NCBI GenBank assembly: GCA_013823985.1
Contig: PNNB01000044.1
Location: forward strand, 1-63,802
Length of the DNA stretch: 63,802 nucleotides
Reading direction: 5' to 3'
From: Sphingopyxis sp.
Lineage (GTDB): Bacteria; Pseudomonadota; Alphaproteobacteria; Sphingomonadales; Sphingomonadaceae
Numbering within the stretch: the stretch's first letter is position 1; the number at the start of each line of letters is the position of its first letter. Shown one piece after another: positions 49,907 to 58,820 of the stretch. A program made the translations under genes and the position numbers. Below the pieces are notes generated by a model that was given only the letters and a program-made list of their open reading frames with translations, was not told the origin of the DNA and ran no database searches.

Positions 49907-50338
49907 TCATCTCCAGCCGTCCCAGCACGCCGAGAGGATCGCCACCCAGGCATAAGCGATTGCCACACTCGAACCCAATCCCAGCGTCGCGGCCAGCCGC
50001 TGCGTCGCACCGCCGCCGAATGCAAAGGCATTCACGCCAAATGCTCGAAAAACATAGGCGAGGGGATTGAGCCAGCCCCCCAGGATCATTGCCCACACGG
50101 CCGACGGCGCAGGTTCGACGGCAAAGACGATGACAAGCCCACCCGCCAGCCCCTGCATCAACCCCAGCATCAACCAGTCAAGATGAGCGGCGCCAAATTG
50201 TTTGAAATTCATGCCCTGGAGCAGTTGGCGCCCCCATGGCTGCATCGGCACCAGCATCAAAAAACCGAGAAAGGTGGAAAAAAGCATCGAGGCGGCGCCC
50301 GAAAAGAGCAGCAGTTTGGCGATTTCGATCGTGTCCAT
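49907..50338 (-). CDS. Four-segment membrane protein of unknown function
   Basis: 143 residues, hydrophobic (IAKLLLFSGAASMLFSTFLG, LMLGLMQGLAGGLVIVFA, WAMILGGWLNPLAYVF). No family is recognised. Next to DoxX and LprI-like genes in the same orientation, possibly one operon. Confidence 0.6.
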   Translation of the reverse strand: MDTIEIAKLLLFSGAASMLFSTFLGFLMLVPMQPWGRQLLQGMNFKQFGAAHLDWLMLGLMQGLAGGLVIVFAVEPAPSAVWAMILGGWLNPLAYVFRAFGVNAFAFGGGATQRLAATLGLGSSVAIAYAWVAILSACWDGWR

Positions 50339-50347
50339 CGGCTTCCC

Positions 50348-50815
50348 CTATCGTCCGTTAGGGAGAGGCTGCGGATAGTCCCGCAGCCACTGGGTGCGAT
50401 CCGCCACGATGCGCAAGCGGCAATTCCCCTCGATCAGGAGGCCGCCGGAACCGCCCGCCATTCCCGAGCTGGCCACCTCGTCAGTGCAAACATCCCAGCG
50501 GTTTTTCAGCCACGTCCGCTGCAACGCGCGCAGCCGCGATCGCGCCGTGTCACTTGGCAACCGGCGCAGCGCGCCGCGATACGCCGTGTTCAGCGCCTGA
50601 TCGAGCCGCCGATATTCGCCCCCGATGCAGTCCTGCATCGTCGCGGTGACGCCCCCGCTGTCGCGGATACATTCGCGAAACTCCGGCGATCGATCCAACG
50701 CCGCCGCGTCTGTTGCCCGAACGCCGACGATGCCAGGCATGACAAGCATGAATAGCCCGGCGGAGGCGAGCATCGATCGGCTGGCCGTCGCTTTGCCGTG
50801 AGAACAGGGTGCCAT
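50348..50815 (-). CDS. LprI-like (DUF1311) secreted protein
   Basis: 155 residues from the ATG at 50815 with GGGAG upstream; the longer ORF start (50932) has no support. Signal peptide (MLASAGLFMLVMPGIVGVRA), then ECIRDSGGVTATMQDCIGGE, RLDQALNTAYRGALRRL and LQRTWLKNRWDVC, the Cys and Trp spacing of LprI/DUF1311. Some family members inhibit lysozyme; acts in the periplasm. Confidence 0.8.
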   Translation of the reverse strand: MAPCSHGKATASRSMLASAGLFMLVMPGIVGVRATDAAALDRSPEFRECIRDSGGVTATMQDCIGGEYRRLDQALNTAYRGALRRLPSDTARSRLRALQRTWLKNRWDVCTDEVASSGMAGGSGGLLIEGNCRLRIVADRTQWLRDYPQPLPNGR

Positions 50816-50975
50816 CGCTCGCTCTCCCGTCCGGATGCGGTGCTGACCGAATGATCGCAGCCGGGCGGACGTCGTCTGGCGGGATAGGGCCGCGCGCCCT
50901 GCGGTGGCAGGGCGGGCGGCGTACCGGTGCATCGACGGGCTTTGTTTTGTGATGGTCGCAGGGGATGTTGATGTG

Positions 50976-51653
50976 ATGGCAAGGTCCGATCAGCGACGCA
51001 TGATATGGGCGCTCCCGCTGCTCGGCGCCGCTGTGTCCATCGGTCTGCCAGCCAGCCTATCCAGCGGGCGCGAACCGGATGCCGCGGCCAAGCCGCCGGC
51101 GACGACGCCCGATTCGCCGCGCCGTCCGGCCATGACGCAGCTCATCTTTCGAGGCGCCGCGCCCAGTGACATGCGCGCGATTTTGGATGCCGGGGGCGAC
51201 CCGCTGTTGCCTGATCGCGACGGGGATACCGCGGTGCATTATGCGGCGATGGCGCGCGGTCCGGCCTATCTGGAGATATTGCTGGCGCGCGGAGCAAGCC
51301 CCGATACGCCCAATCGCAGCAACGGCCGCACACCGCTGATGTCGGCCATGCTCGCCGAGAATGACCGCCAATTCAGCCGACTGTTGGCGGCGGGCGCCAG
51401 CGCCGCGCTGGCCGATGCGACCGGCAACGCGCCGCTGCATGTTGCGGCGCAGATCAACGAACCGCGCTATGTGCTCGCGCTCCTGGACGCAGGCGCGCCA
51501 GCCACCGCGCGCAATGCGCAGGGACAGACGTTTCAGCGTTATCTGTTCATGACCCCCGACCGGCTGTTGAATACCGAAACATTGCAGGCGCGGCGGGCGG
51601 TCGTAACATGGCTGCGGCAACATGGCATCGCGCTGGAGACGCCAGTACCCTAG
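50976..51653 (+). CDS. Exported ankyrin-repeat protein
   Basis: 225 residues from the ATG at 50976 (AGGGGA upstream). Hydrophobic N-terminal segment (MIWALPLLGAAVSIGL) for export. Four ankyrin repeats from ~residue 60 to 190: DRDGDTAVHYAAMARG, RSNGRTPLMSAMLAEN, DATGNAPLHVAAQINE. These bind partner proteins. No partner can be named. Divergent from the LprI-like gene. Confidence 0.8.
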   Translation: MARSDQRRMIWALPLLGAAVSIGLPASLSSGREPDAAAKPPATTPDSPRRPAMTQLIFRGAAPSDMRAILDAGGDPLLPDRDGDTAVHYAAMARGPAYLEILLARGASPDTPNRSNGRTPLMSAMLAENDRQFSRLLAAGASAALADATGNAPLHVAAQINEPRYVLALLDAGAPATARNAQGQTFQRYLFMTPDRLLNTETLQARRAVVTWLRQHGIALETPVP

Positions 51654-51887
51654 AGGTTGGAAAGCCCCATGTACCGGTTCCTGCGGTCGATTGGGTTCGC
51701 GCCTATGCTCCGCTAGGGTCGCGCTATCGATAATTTCCTTGGGATGGCGTCGATGCAGGGGCTGACATCTTTATATCTGGCGTCCGGTCGGGCGCCGGGT
51801 TCGGTCGATCATCGTCGATGCGAAAAGCCGGTTGGCGCATGCCGCGCGGGCGCCGACGATCATCGCCCTGCGTCGTTCTTGCGGTGG

Positions 51888-52343
51888 TCAGGCCGCCAAG
51901 CTGGTGGGAAAGTTCGGCAGCACCGCCCCGGCGTTCAGCGACCGGCGCATTGCCCGGCGGCACGGATAGCCCAGAATGCGCAAGATGTTCGACACATGGT
52001 TGCGCACCGTAAAATGCGACAGCCCAAGCTTGCGGCCAATTTCCTTGTTCGACAGGCCGCTCAGCAGATAGTCCAGAATCTCCCGCTGCCGGTGAGTCAG
52101 CGGCGCGGGCGCGGGCGCGGGAGAGGAGATGGGCTCGGCGACGATATCGGTGACGTCGCGATCGACGTACAGCTGGGACAGGTTGATGATCTCCGAACCG
52201 GGGAGCACCGATTTAATTCGCGAAATGGCGTCCTCGCCGCGATACCGCGAAATCGTTACCAGGACGATGGTCCGGTCATCGCGAGCGCGGGGATCGACGT
52301 CCGACTGCAACGCGGGATATGATGACGGGTCGATATGTTTCAT
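51888..52343 (-). CDS. LuxR-type HTH protein without a recognisable receiver
   Basis: 151 residues. The first ~80 residues (IVLVTISRYRGEDAISRIKS...) are too short for a full receiver and lack the phospho-Asp motif. The C-terminal LuxR HTH (PLTHRQREILDYLLSGLSNK, LGLSHFTVRNHVSNILRI) is complete. It could act with another regulator or sense a ligand through the short N-terminus. Between the ankyrin gene and a LytS-type kinase; the 230 bp before the ankyrin gene's end hold no gene. Confidence 0.75.
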   Translation of the reverse strand: MKHIDPSSYPALQSDVDPRARDDRTIVLVTISRYRGEDAISRIKSVLPGSEIINLSQLYVDRDVTDIVAEPISSPAPAPAPLTHRQREILDYLLSGLSNKEIGRKLGLSHFTVRNHVSNILRILGYPCRRAMRRSLNAGAVLPNFPTSLAA

Positions 52344-52451
52344 GGCGCAGCAATGCTATCGCATCGGCGTCAAAGGATGAGGGGGGAAACCGGCAGTTGG
52401 CTTGCAGGCGACAATGAACGGGTGGAGTTTTCTACCAATGGCTTGTCGGTG

Positions 52452-53585
52452 ATGACGAGCGTTTCAGAGGAACAGGCGCAACAGGCCCGGTTGATCCGCG
52501 GCGGCGCCAATCCGCACGCCCCACTGGGCGTGGCGACCCCGCAGGAACGCAAGGCGATTACCGCGACAACGGTCAAGCTGGCGGCTCTGTTCTGGCTGTG
52601 CGTGCTGCTTTCGGACAGCTTGTTGTGGGGCATTGCCGGGACCGATCCGATCGCGTCGGCATTCGGCAAGGTGGTGTTGAACAGCTTTGGAGCCGCGCTG
52701 ACTTTGGTGGTCACCGCGCTGTTGTTCCGGCTGCGCGCCGTATCGATCTTCACCAAGGTCGTGATCGCCTTTACGTTCTCGATCCTGGCTGCAGCGATCT
52801 ACAGCGTGATCGACATTGTCATCTATCTGTGGATGGCGCGGCCCGACAGCTGGGTGTTCGACAATGTCCAGTTCGGACACACGATGATTTCCAGCACCGC
52901 GATGTTTTTTGGCTGGTCATGCCTTTATGTCGCATTGATCTACAGCTTTGATGTCCGCGACCGCGAGCGCAGTCTGGCGCTGGCGCGCGAGGAGGCGCTA
53001 TCGGCGCAGATGCGCGCGCTGCGCTATCAGATCAATCCGCATTTCCTGTTCAACACGCTCAATTCGGCGATGGGGCTGGTCGAGGAGGGGGCGACCGCAC
53101 GGGCGCAGCGGATGATGGTGTCGCTGTCGGCGTTTCTCCGCCAGACGCTGGAACTCGATCCGATGAAGGACGTCACTTTGGCGGCCGAACTCGCCTTGCA
53201 GGAGGATTATCTGGAGATCGAGCGCGAGCGTTTCCCGGATCGGATGCGGTTCACCATTGATGTGGAGGAAGCCGCGCTTCAGGCGCTGGTCCCCAATTTG
53301 ATCCTGCAACCGCTGGTCGAAAATGCTGTCCGCCATGGCGTCGAGCCCTGTACCGGGGAAGTCGGGATCCGGATCACCGCGTGGCGGGAAGGCGATCGTC
53401 TCGGCATTCGGGTCGAGAATGATCTTTGTTCGGTCGAAGAAAGTGCTGTGCGACCGGGCAGCCGGATCGGATTGCGCAATGTCGCCGAACGGCTGTCGGC
53501 GCGCTTTGGCGCCGACAGCGGATTTGAAACCAAATTGACCCCGGCGCTGTTCCGCGCCGAAATCCGCCTTCCCTGGGCGGTCTGA
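52452..53585 (+). CDS. LytS/AlgZ-type sensor histidine kinase
   Basis: 377 residues from MTSVSEEQAQQARL. Four membrane segments (residues ~40-170) lead into a His_kinase domain with LRYQINPHFLFNTLNSAMGL, in which the His is phosphorylated, then ATP-binding VPNLILQPLVENAVRHGVEP and GSRIGLRNVAERL. Its stop overlaps the next gene (TGATG), so kinase and LytTR regulator form one unit. The upstream frame to 52335 is open but less likely. Confidence 0.85.
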   Translation: MTSVSEEQAQQARLIRGGANPHAPLGVATPQERKAITATTVKLAALFWLCVLLSDSLLWGIAGTDPIASAFGKVVLNSFGAALTLVVTALLFRLRAVSIFTKVVIAFTFSILAAAIYSVIDIVIYLWMARPDSWVFDNVQFGHTMISSTAMFFGWSCLYVALIYSFDVRDRERSLALAREEALSAQMRALRYQINPHFLFNTLNSAMGLVEEGATARAQRMMVSLSAFLRQTLELDPMKDVTLAAELALQEDYLEIERERFPDRMRFTIDVEEAALQALVPNLILQPLVENAVRHGVEPCTGEVGIRITAWREGDRLGIRVENDLCSVEESAVRPGSRIGLRNVAERLSARFGADSGFETKLTPALFRAEIRLPWAV

Positions 53586-54364
53586 TGCAGCGTTTGTCGA
53601 TCTTGGTGGTCGACGACGAGCCGCTGGCCCGGCGCCGTGCGGTGCGGCTCGCGCAGCAATTGCCCTGGGTTGGCGAGGTCGGTCAGGCGGGCAATGTCGC
53701 GCAGGCCATCGACTGGCTGGCGGCTAACCCCTGCCACATCATCTTGCTCGACATCCGGATGCCGGGAGGCAGTGGGTTCGACCTGATCCGGCACTTGCCC
53801 GATCCTGCGCCCGCCGTCATTTTCGTCACCGCGTTCAATGACCAGGCGCTGCGCGCTTTTGAGGCGCGCGCGGTGGATTATGTGACCAAGCCGATCGAAA
53901 CCGGACGGTTCCAGACCGCGATGGAGCGTGCGCGTGCGGTTGCCGAGCAGTCGAACAGCGCCGACCGCATCCGCGAGCTGGAAGAAGTAGTGGCCAATTT
54001 GCGTGCCACCGGCGATGCGTCGCGGCCGCATATGGCCGAACTATGGGTGCGGGCAGGCGGCGAATATATCCGCATCAAGCCCGAGAGTATCACCCATGTC
54101 GCGGCCGAACGCGATTATGTCCGCATCCACGCCGACGGCCAAAGCTATTTGTACAACGAAAATCTGGCGACGCTGGAACGGCAATTGCCGGTGCAGCAGT
54201 TTCTGCGCATCCACCGCAGCACGATGGTGCGGATCGACGCGGTCGAACGCGTGAAGGGCGGGCAGTTTCATTCGCTGATCGCGGTCCTGACCGACGGTAC
54301 CGAACTCAGGGTCGGCCGCACCTATACCGCGGCCATTCGCGCCCGCCTCGCGCGCCGCGACTGA
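53585..54364 (+). CDS. LytTR-family response regulator
   Basis: 259 residues. The receiver has [31 protein letters not shown] (phospho-Asp) and TKPIETGRF. The C-terminal LytTR DNA-binding domain has [35 protein letters not shown] and [11 protein letters not shown]. Partner of the LytS-type kinase just upstream; together they control transcription, often of cell-wall or surface genes. Confidence 0.95.
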   Translation: MQRLSILVVDDEPLARRRAVRLAQQLPWVGEVGQAGNVAQAIDWLAANPCHIILLDIRMPGGSGFDLIRHLPDPAPAVIFVTAFNDQALRAFEARAVDYVTKPIETGRFQTAMERARAVAEQSNSADRIRELEEVVANLRATGDASRPHMAELWVRAGGEYIRIKPESITHVAAERDYVRIHADGQSYLYNENLATLERQLPVQQFLRIHRSTMVRIDAVERVKGGQFHSLIAVLTDGTELRVGRTYTAAIRARLARRD

Positions 54365-54492
54365 CGGGTTCGGCAACCGGGTCGGCACGGTGCGCGCCTC
54401 AAGTTTTTCTTTGCCGACGGGCAGGGGGTGCTGCTTGTCTCACTCTGCATCCCGTGCAAGGGACGCGCGAACGAATTGCGGGAGAGGTATTG

Positions 54493-55719
54493 ATGCACTT
54501 CGACGTGGTGATTGTCGGTGCCGGCCATGGCGGCGCGCAAGCCGCGATCATGCTGCGCACCCAGAAATTCACCGGCAGCATCGCGATCATCGGCGACGAA
54601 CCCGAACTGCCCTATGAGCGGCCGCCGTTGTCGAAAGAGTATTTCGCGGGCGAAAAGGAATTCGAACGCATCCAGCTGCGTCCCGCCAAATACTGGGACG
54701 AGCGCGAGGTGACAATGCTGCTGGGAACGCGGGTCGTGTCGGTCGATCCCGCGGCGCACCACGTCACCACGGACGGCGGCAAGACGATCGGTTACGGCAA
54801 GCTGGTCTGGGCGACCGGCGGCAGCCCGCGGATGCTGCCGATCCCGGGCGGCGACCTGCCGGGCGTTCAGGGCGTGCGGACCCGCGCCGATGCCGATGCG
54901 ATGAAGGCGGCGTCCGACACCGCGAACCAGATCGTTGTCATCGGCGGCGGCTATATCGGGCTGGAAGCCGCGGCGGTGCTGCGCAAAGCGGGCAAGACGG
55001 TCGTGCTCCTCGAAGCGCAGGACCGCGTGTTGGCGCGCGTCGCGGGGACCGAACTCTCGCGCTTCTATGAGCGCGAGCATCGCGAGCATGGCGTCGACCT
55101 GCGGCTCGGCGTCGCGGTCGAAGCGATCGAGGGTGAGCACCATGTCACCGGGGTGCGGCTCGCTGACGGTGAAGTCATTGCCGCCGATCTGGTCATCGTC
55201 GGCATCGGCATCGCTCCCGCGGTCGAGCCGCTGATCGCCGCGGGCGCTGCCGGTGGCAATGGCGTGCTCGTCGACCGGCTGTGCAAGACCAGCCTCCCCG
55301 ACATTTATGCGATCGGCGACTGCGCCGCGCACGAGAATAACTTTGCCGAGGGCGTCGTGATCCGGCTGGAATCGGTGCAGAATGCCAATGATCAGGCCAA
55401 TGTCGTCGCCAAGGGGATTTGCGGCGATGAAGCGCCCTATCATGCGATTCCCTGGTTCTGGTCGAACCAATATGACCTCAAGCTACAGACCGCCGGGTTG
55501 TCGACCGGCCACGACCGTGCGGTGATGCGCGGCGACCCGGCGACGCGCAGCTTCTCGGTCGTCTATCTGAAAGCGGGGCGGGTGATCGCAATCGACTGCG
55601 TCAATGCGACCAAGGATTATGTCCAGGGCCGGATGATTGTCACCGCCGGGGTTCAGGCGACCGCCGAGCAGCTCGCCGATACGGAGACGCCGCTGAAAGC
55701 CTTGCTGCCCGCGCCCTAA
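54493..55719 (+). CDS. FAD-dependent NAD(P)H-ferredoxin-type reductase
   Basis: 408 residues from the ATG at 54493 (GGAGAGG upstream). FAD motif [20 protein letters not shown] motif [20 protein letters not shown], and the second FAD motif near [13 protein letters not shown]. Matches rhodocoxin/putidaredoxin-type reductases, which pass electrons from NADH to a ferredoxin that feeds a P450 or dioxygenase. No ferredoxin or P450 gene is next to it here, so the partner is unknown. Confidence 0.9.
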   Translation: MHFDVVIVGAGHGGAQAAIMLRTQKFTGSIAIIGDEPELPYERPPLSKEYFAGEKEFERIQLRPAKYWDEREVTMLLGTRVVSVDPAAHHVTTDGGKTIGYGKLVWATGGSPRMLPIPGGDLPGVQGVRTRADADAMKAASDTANQIVVIGGGYIGLEAAAVLRKAGKTVVLLEAQDRVLARVAGTELSRFYEREHREHGVDLRLGVAVEAIEGEHHVTGVRLADGEVIAADLVIVGIGIAPAVEPLIAAGAAGGNGVLVDRLCKTSLPDIYAIGDCAAHENNFAEGVVIRLESVQNANDQANVVAKGICGDEAPYHAIPWFWSNQYDLKLQTAGLSTGHDRAVMRGDPATRSFSVVYLKAGRVIAIDCVNATKDYVQGRMIVTAGVQATAEQLADTETPLKALLPAP

Positions 55720-56354
55720 GGCATAGGCGGCGGGCTACTGACCGTTGGCGGCTCGTCGCCAAGCGCCCGTTTCAACGATGCCTTGATGTTGCGGAGCAGG
55801 CGGCGGAGCGCGATTATCACGATCACCGCCGCGATGGCCATGACCACCGCGATCACGATCGCGAGCGGCGGATAGGCGATGGCCAGCGCCAGCAAGCCGC
55901 CGGTCGCGACATCTTCGCCGGTCGATACCACGGCATTGCTGAACGGTTCGGGACTGGCGTTGACGACCGCGCGCGTCGTCGCCTTGGCGCCGTGGCTGAG
56001 CAGCGCGCCGCCGCCGCCGAGCAGAAAAGCGATCACCTGCCAGGTCGGATCGGACGCATCGACAAGCGCGAGCGCGAGCAAGGCGCCGCCCAGCGGGCGG
56101 ATGACACTGTGGACCATGTCCCAGATCGAATCGACCCAGGCAATCTTGTCGGCCAGAAATTCGGCGAGGGTGCCGACCGCCGCAACGCCGAGCACCCATG
56201 GATTGGCCAGCACCTGCAAGGCGGCGAGATGTTCGGGCAGCGGCAGCCAGCCGAAATGCATCGCGGTCCCGGTGGCCAATATGGTGAGGTAAAGCCGCCA
56301 TCCTGCGAGCAGGCTGAGGCTGCCGGCAACGCCCAAAATCTCGACAATTCCCAA
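55716..56354 (-). CDS. DUF4126 membrane protein
   Basis: 212 residues from a TTG start at 56354 with GGAGCAGG just upstream; the longer frame start (56426) is unlikely. Hydrophobic segments with [40 protein letters not shown] and [20 protein letters not shown] are typical of DUF4126. Function unknown. Ends 4 bp inside the reductase gene's end (convergent). Confidence 0.85.
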   Translation of the reverse strand: MGIVEILGVAGSLSLLAGWRLYLTILATGTAMHFGWLPLPEHLAALQVLANPWVLGVAAVGTLAEFLADKIAWVDSIWDMVHSVIRPLGGALLALALVDASDPTWQVIAFLLGGGGALLSHGAKATTRAVVNASPEPFSNAVVSTGEDVATGGLLALAIAYPPLAIVIAVVMAIAAVIVIIALRRLLRNIKASLKRALGDEPPTVSSPPPMP

Positions 56355-56452
56355 TATCCTGCTCCCTACACCGGTTCGCCTTCTTCTTGCACCTCCGATT
56401 GCTGTGTCGCAATGCCAGGATGACAAGGGCTCACGGCCCGGTTATCGCATTG

Positions 56453-57253
56453 ATGATGAACAGCATCACGACCCCATCGGTCCCGTCGGAAAATTTGCCC
56501 GAAGGCGCGATTCCCGCCGCCACGCTGGTCATCATGCGCCCGTCGCCCGACGGCGGGCCGGACGAAATCCTGATGGTCAAGCGGTCGACGACGATGGCTT
56601 TTGCGGCGGGGGCGGTCGTGTTTCCCGGTGGACGGGTCGATCCCGACGATTATCTGGTGGCGCGCCAGCACGCGCCCGCGCTTGATGCGGCTGATGGCGC
56701 AGCGCGGGTGGCGGCGCTGCGCGAAACGCTTGAGGAAACGGGGCTCGCCGTCGGCTGGCCGGGGTTGGCCGATGCGGAGGTGGCGGATGCCCGCCGGGCG
56801 CTACTGGCCGGAACCTTGCTCTCCGACATGCTGGCGACGCGCGGCGATCGAGTCGCATTGGATTCCTTTGTCCCCTTCACGCGCTGGTGTCCGAATTTCA
56901 AAGAGGCACGGACCTTTGATACGCGGTTTTATGCCGTCGCGGCGCCGCCGCACAGCCAGGAACTGACGGTCGAGGAGGCCGAGCACAGTCATATTTTCTG
57001 GGCGAGCGCGCGTGAAACGCTGGCGATGGCCGATCGGGGGGAGGTGTCGGTCATTTTCCCCACCCGCCGCAATCTGGAACGCCTTGCCCAAGTTCCCGAT
57101 TTTACGGGTTTCGCCGACCATTCGGGTCAGTTTCCGGTGGAACTGATCACCCCCTGGATCGAAGACCGCGACGGCGAGGCGTTTTTGTGCATTCCGGGGC
57201 ATTTGGGATACCCGGTGACGAGCGAATCCTTTGAGCGTGTTCGGCGTGGCTAG
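56453..57253 (+). CDS. Nudix hydrolase (NUDT19-like)
   Basis: About 266 residues; the exact start is uncertain. GAVVFPGGRVDPDDYLVARQ and, after a short insertion, AALRETLEETGLAVGW form the Nudix box (REtxEExG). These enzymes cut nucleoside diphosphate-X bonds; the NUDT19 branch acts on CoA-type substrates. The start of the gene is close to the divergent DUF4126 gene. Confidence 0.85.
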   Translation: MMNSITTPSVPSENLPEGAIPAATLVIMRPSPDGGPDEILMVKRSTTMAFAAGAVVFPGGRVDPDDYLVARQHAPALDAADGAARVAALRETLEETGLAVGWPGLADAEVADARRALLAGTLLSDMLATRGDRVALDSFVPFTRWCPNFKEARTFDTRFYAVAAPPHSQELTVEEAEHSHIFWASARETLAMADRGEVSVIFPTRRNLERLAQVPDFTGFADHSGQFPVELITPWIEDRDGEAFLCIPGHLGYPVTSESFERVRRG

Positions 57254-57426
57254 TGGCCTTTTTGCAACAATTTTCTCTCTATTTAGCAATTCGGTAAGAT
57301 TTGGCGGGCTAGGGCAAATCGTCGTTGCATTTGCTGAATGCCGTGCCTAATAGGGCTGTGCAGAAGCAGATCGGGGATTTTCTCCGGTGTGATTCGACAA
57401 GACTAATCCAGTGGACGGAGAATATA

Positions 57427-57651
57427 ATGAACCTGCTCAAAAAGGCTGCGATCTCTCTCGCAGCGACCTCGATGATTGCAGCCCCGGTTGCCGCATCGGC
57501 CGCTCCCGCAGCCCGTGCAGCTTCGGCCGTTGAAGGCCAGAGCGAGCTGGAAGGCTCGAGCTGGATCATCGCGATCATCGCACTTGCAGCCATCATCGGC
57601 GGCATCATCATCGCGTCGGACAACAACGACGACGCGCCGACCAGCCCGTAA
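57427..57651 (+). CDS. Small exported membrane protein
   Basis: 74 residues from the ATG at 57427 (GGAG upstream). Signal peptide (MNLLKKAAISLAATSMIAAP), a short linker, one hydrophobic helix (WIIAIIALAAIIGGIIIA) and an acidic tail (DNNDDAPTSP). Related small proteins are common in sphingomonads; function unknown. A terminator follows at 57675. Confidence 0.75.
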   Translation: MNLLKKAAISLAATSMIAAPVAASAAPAARAASAVEGQSELEGSSWIIAIIALAAIIGGIIIASDNNDDAPTSP

Positions 57652-57674
57652 TTTCGGCTGATCGCTAAAGTTAC

Positions 57675-57705
57675 CAAAAGGCTCCGAGTTCGCTCGGGGC
57701 CTTTT
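57675..57705 (+). terminator. Terminator after the small membrane protein
   Basis: Stem AAAAGGCTCCGAG with CTCGGGGCCTTTT and short loop. Confidence 0.8.
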
Positions 57706-57763
57706 GTGCGTCTGTGATATTCGTCTTCGTGCCGATCCGGACGAATATGTCACCAATTGGAAT

Positions 57764-57840
57764 CGTCATTGCGAGCGAAGCGAAGCAATCCACAGTAGTG
57801 CTGAGCCACTCTGGATTGCTTCGCTTTGCTCGCAATGACG
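57764..57840. repeat. Imperfect palindromic dispersed-repeat element
   Basis: CGTCATTGCGAGCGAAGCGA... (57764-57793) and its inverted copy (57811-57840) flank an 17-nt centre. The arms pair almost completely. This type of palindromic unit is widespread between genes in sphingomonads and related groups. Confidence 0.8.
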
Positions 57841-57865
57841 CGTGACGTAAGCTGAACACATCAGA

Positions 57866-58732
57866 TTAGAGTTTTATATTCCGCACCATGCGCGAGCGTG
57901 CGAGCGGGATCGCTGTCCGCGCCCGTTCCGTCGCCGCGGGGTCGATCCGCGCCAGCGTCACCCGATACCCCGCCTCGTCCTGAACCGCCCCCGCGTCGAC
58001 CAGCACCGCTCCCCATGGATCGACAGCAAGGCTGTGACCAAAGGTTGACCGGCCGTCCTGATGACCACCGCATTGCGCCGCCGCCAGCACATGACAGCCG
58101 GTTTCGATCGCGCGGGCGCGCATCAAGACATGCCAGTGCGCTTCGCCGGTCGATACTGTGAAGGCGGCGGGAATCGCGATCAGCGCCGCTCCCTGATCGA
58201 CCAGCGCCCGATAAAGTTCGGGAAAACGCAGATCATAACAGACGCTGAGCCCCAATGGCCCGAGCGGCGTTGCGACGACGACAATCGCATCGCCGCCGGC
58301 ATAGGCCGCCGATTCCGTCCAGTTTTCCCCGGTTGGCAGAGTGACGTCGAACATATGGATCTTGTCATATCGCGCGCGGATACTGCCGTCGGCGGCGATC
58401 ACATGGCTGCGGTTCACGCGCCGTGTGCCCTCGTCGGACAGCAGCGGTATCGATCCCGAATGCAGCCAGATGCCATTTTTTTGCGCCAGCGCCTGCAATG
58501 CTGCGGGCCAGGGGCTGTCGGCCTCGCGGACGATATGCGCCGCCGATCGCGCCCGATCGCGGTCGAGCAGCAGTGACATTTCGGGCAGAAACGCCATCGC
58601 CGCGCCGCCCGCCGTGGCCTCCGCCAAGGCCCGATCGATCGTCGCCAGATTGGCGGCTGGATCGATACCGCTGGACATCTGGACCAGTGCGGCAATCGGG
58701 ACGGCGCCTGGAGGATCGTACGTCATCGTCAT
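57866..58732 (-). CDS. Carbon-nitrogen hydrolase (nitrilase/Nit family)
   Basis: 288 residues from the ATG at 58732. The catalytic triad of the family is visible: Glu in FLPEMSLLL, Lys in YDKIHMFDV, and Cys in VCYDLRFPELYR. Matches Nit-type amidases (dethiolated glutathione type). The longer frame start (58945) would overlap the M16 peptidase gene and is rejected. Divergent from that gene. Confidence 0.9.
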   Translation of the reverse strand: MTMTYDPPGAVPIAALVQMSSGIDPAANLATIDRALAEATAGGAAMAFLPEMSLLLDRDRARSAAHIVREADSPWPAALQALAQKNGIWLHSGSIPLLSDEGTRRVNRSHVIAADGSIRARYDKIHMFDVTLPTGENWTESAAYAGGDAIVVVATPLGPLGLSVCYDLRFPELYRALVDQGAALIAIPAAFTVSTGEAHWHVLMRARAIETGCHVLAAAQCGGHQDGRSTFGHSLAVDPWGAVLVDAGAVQDEAGYRVTLARIDPAATERARTAIPLARSRMVRNIKL

Positions 58733-58820
58733 CCCGCTATCGCTAAGCTGAAGCGCTTTGCAGGACAAGCGCCGCGACAGTTCAGTGGCCAGCAAGGTTC
58801 GAACGCGATAAGATGGCCCA

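Noticed and set aside
54043..54492. Longer start for the reductase gene
   Set aside because: The upstream extension overlaps the LytTR regulator gene in another frame and lacks any conserved sequence; the ATG at 54493 has a good ribosome site and starts directly at the FAD motif.
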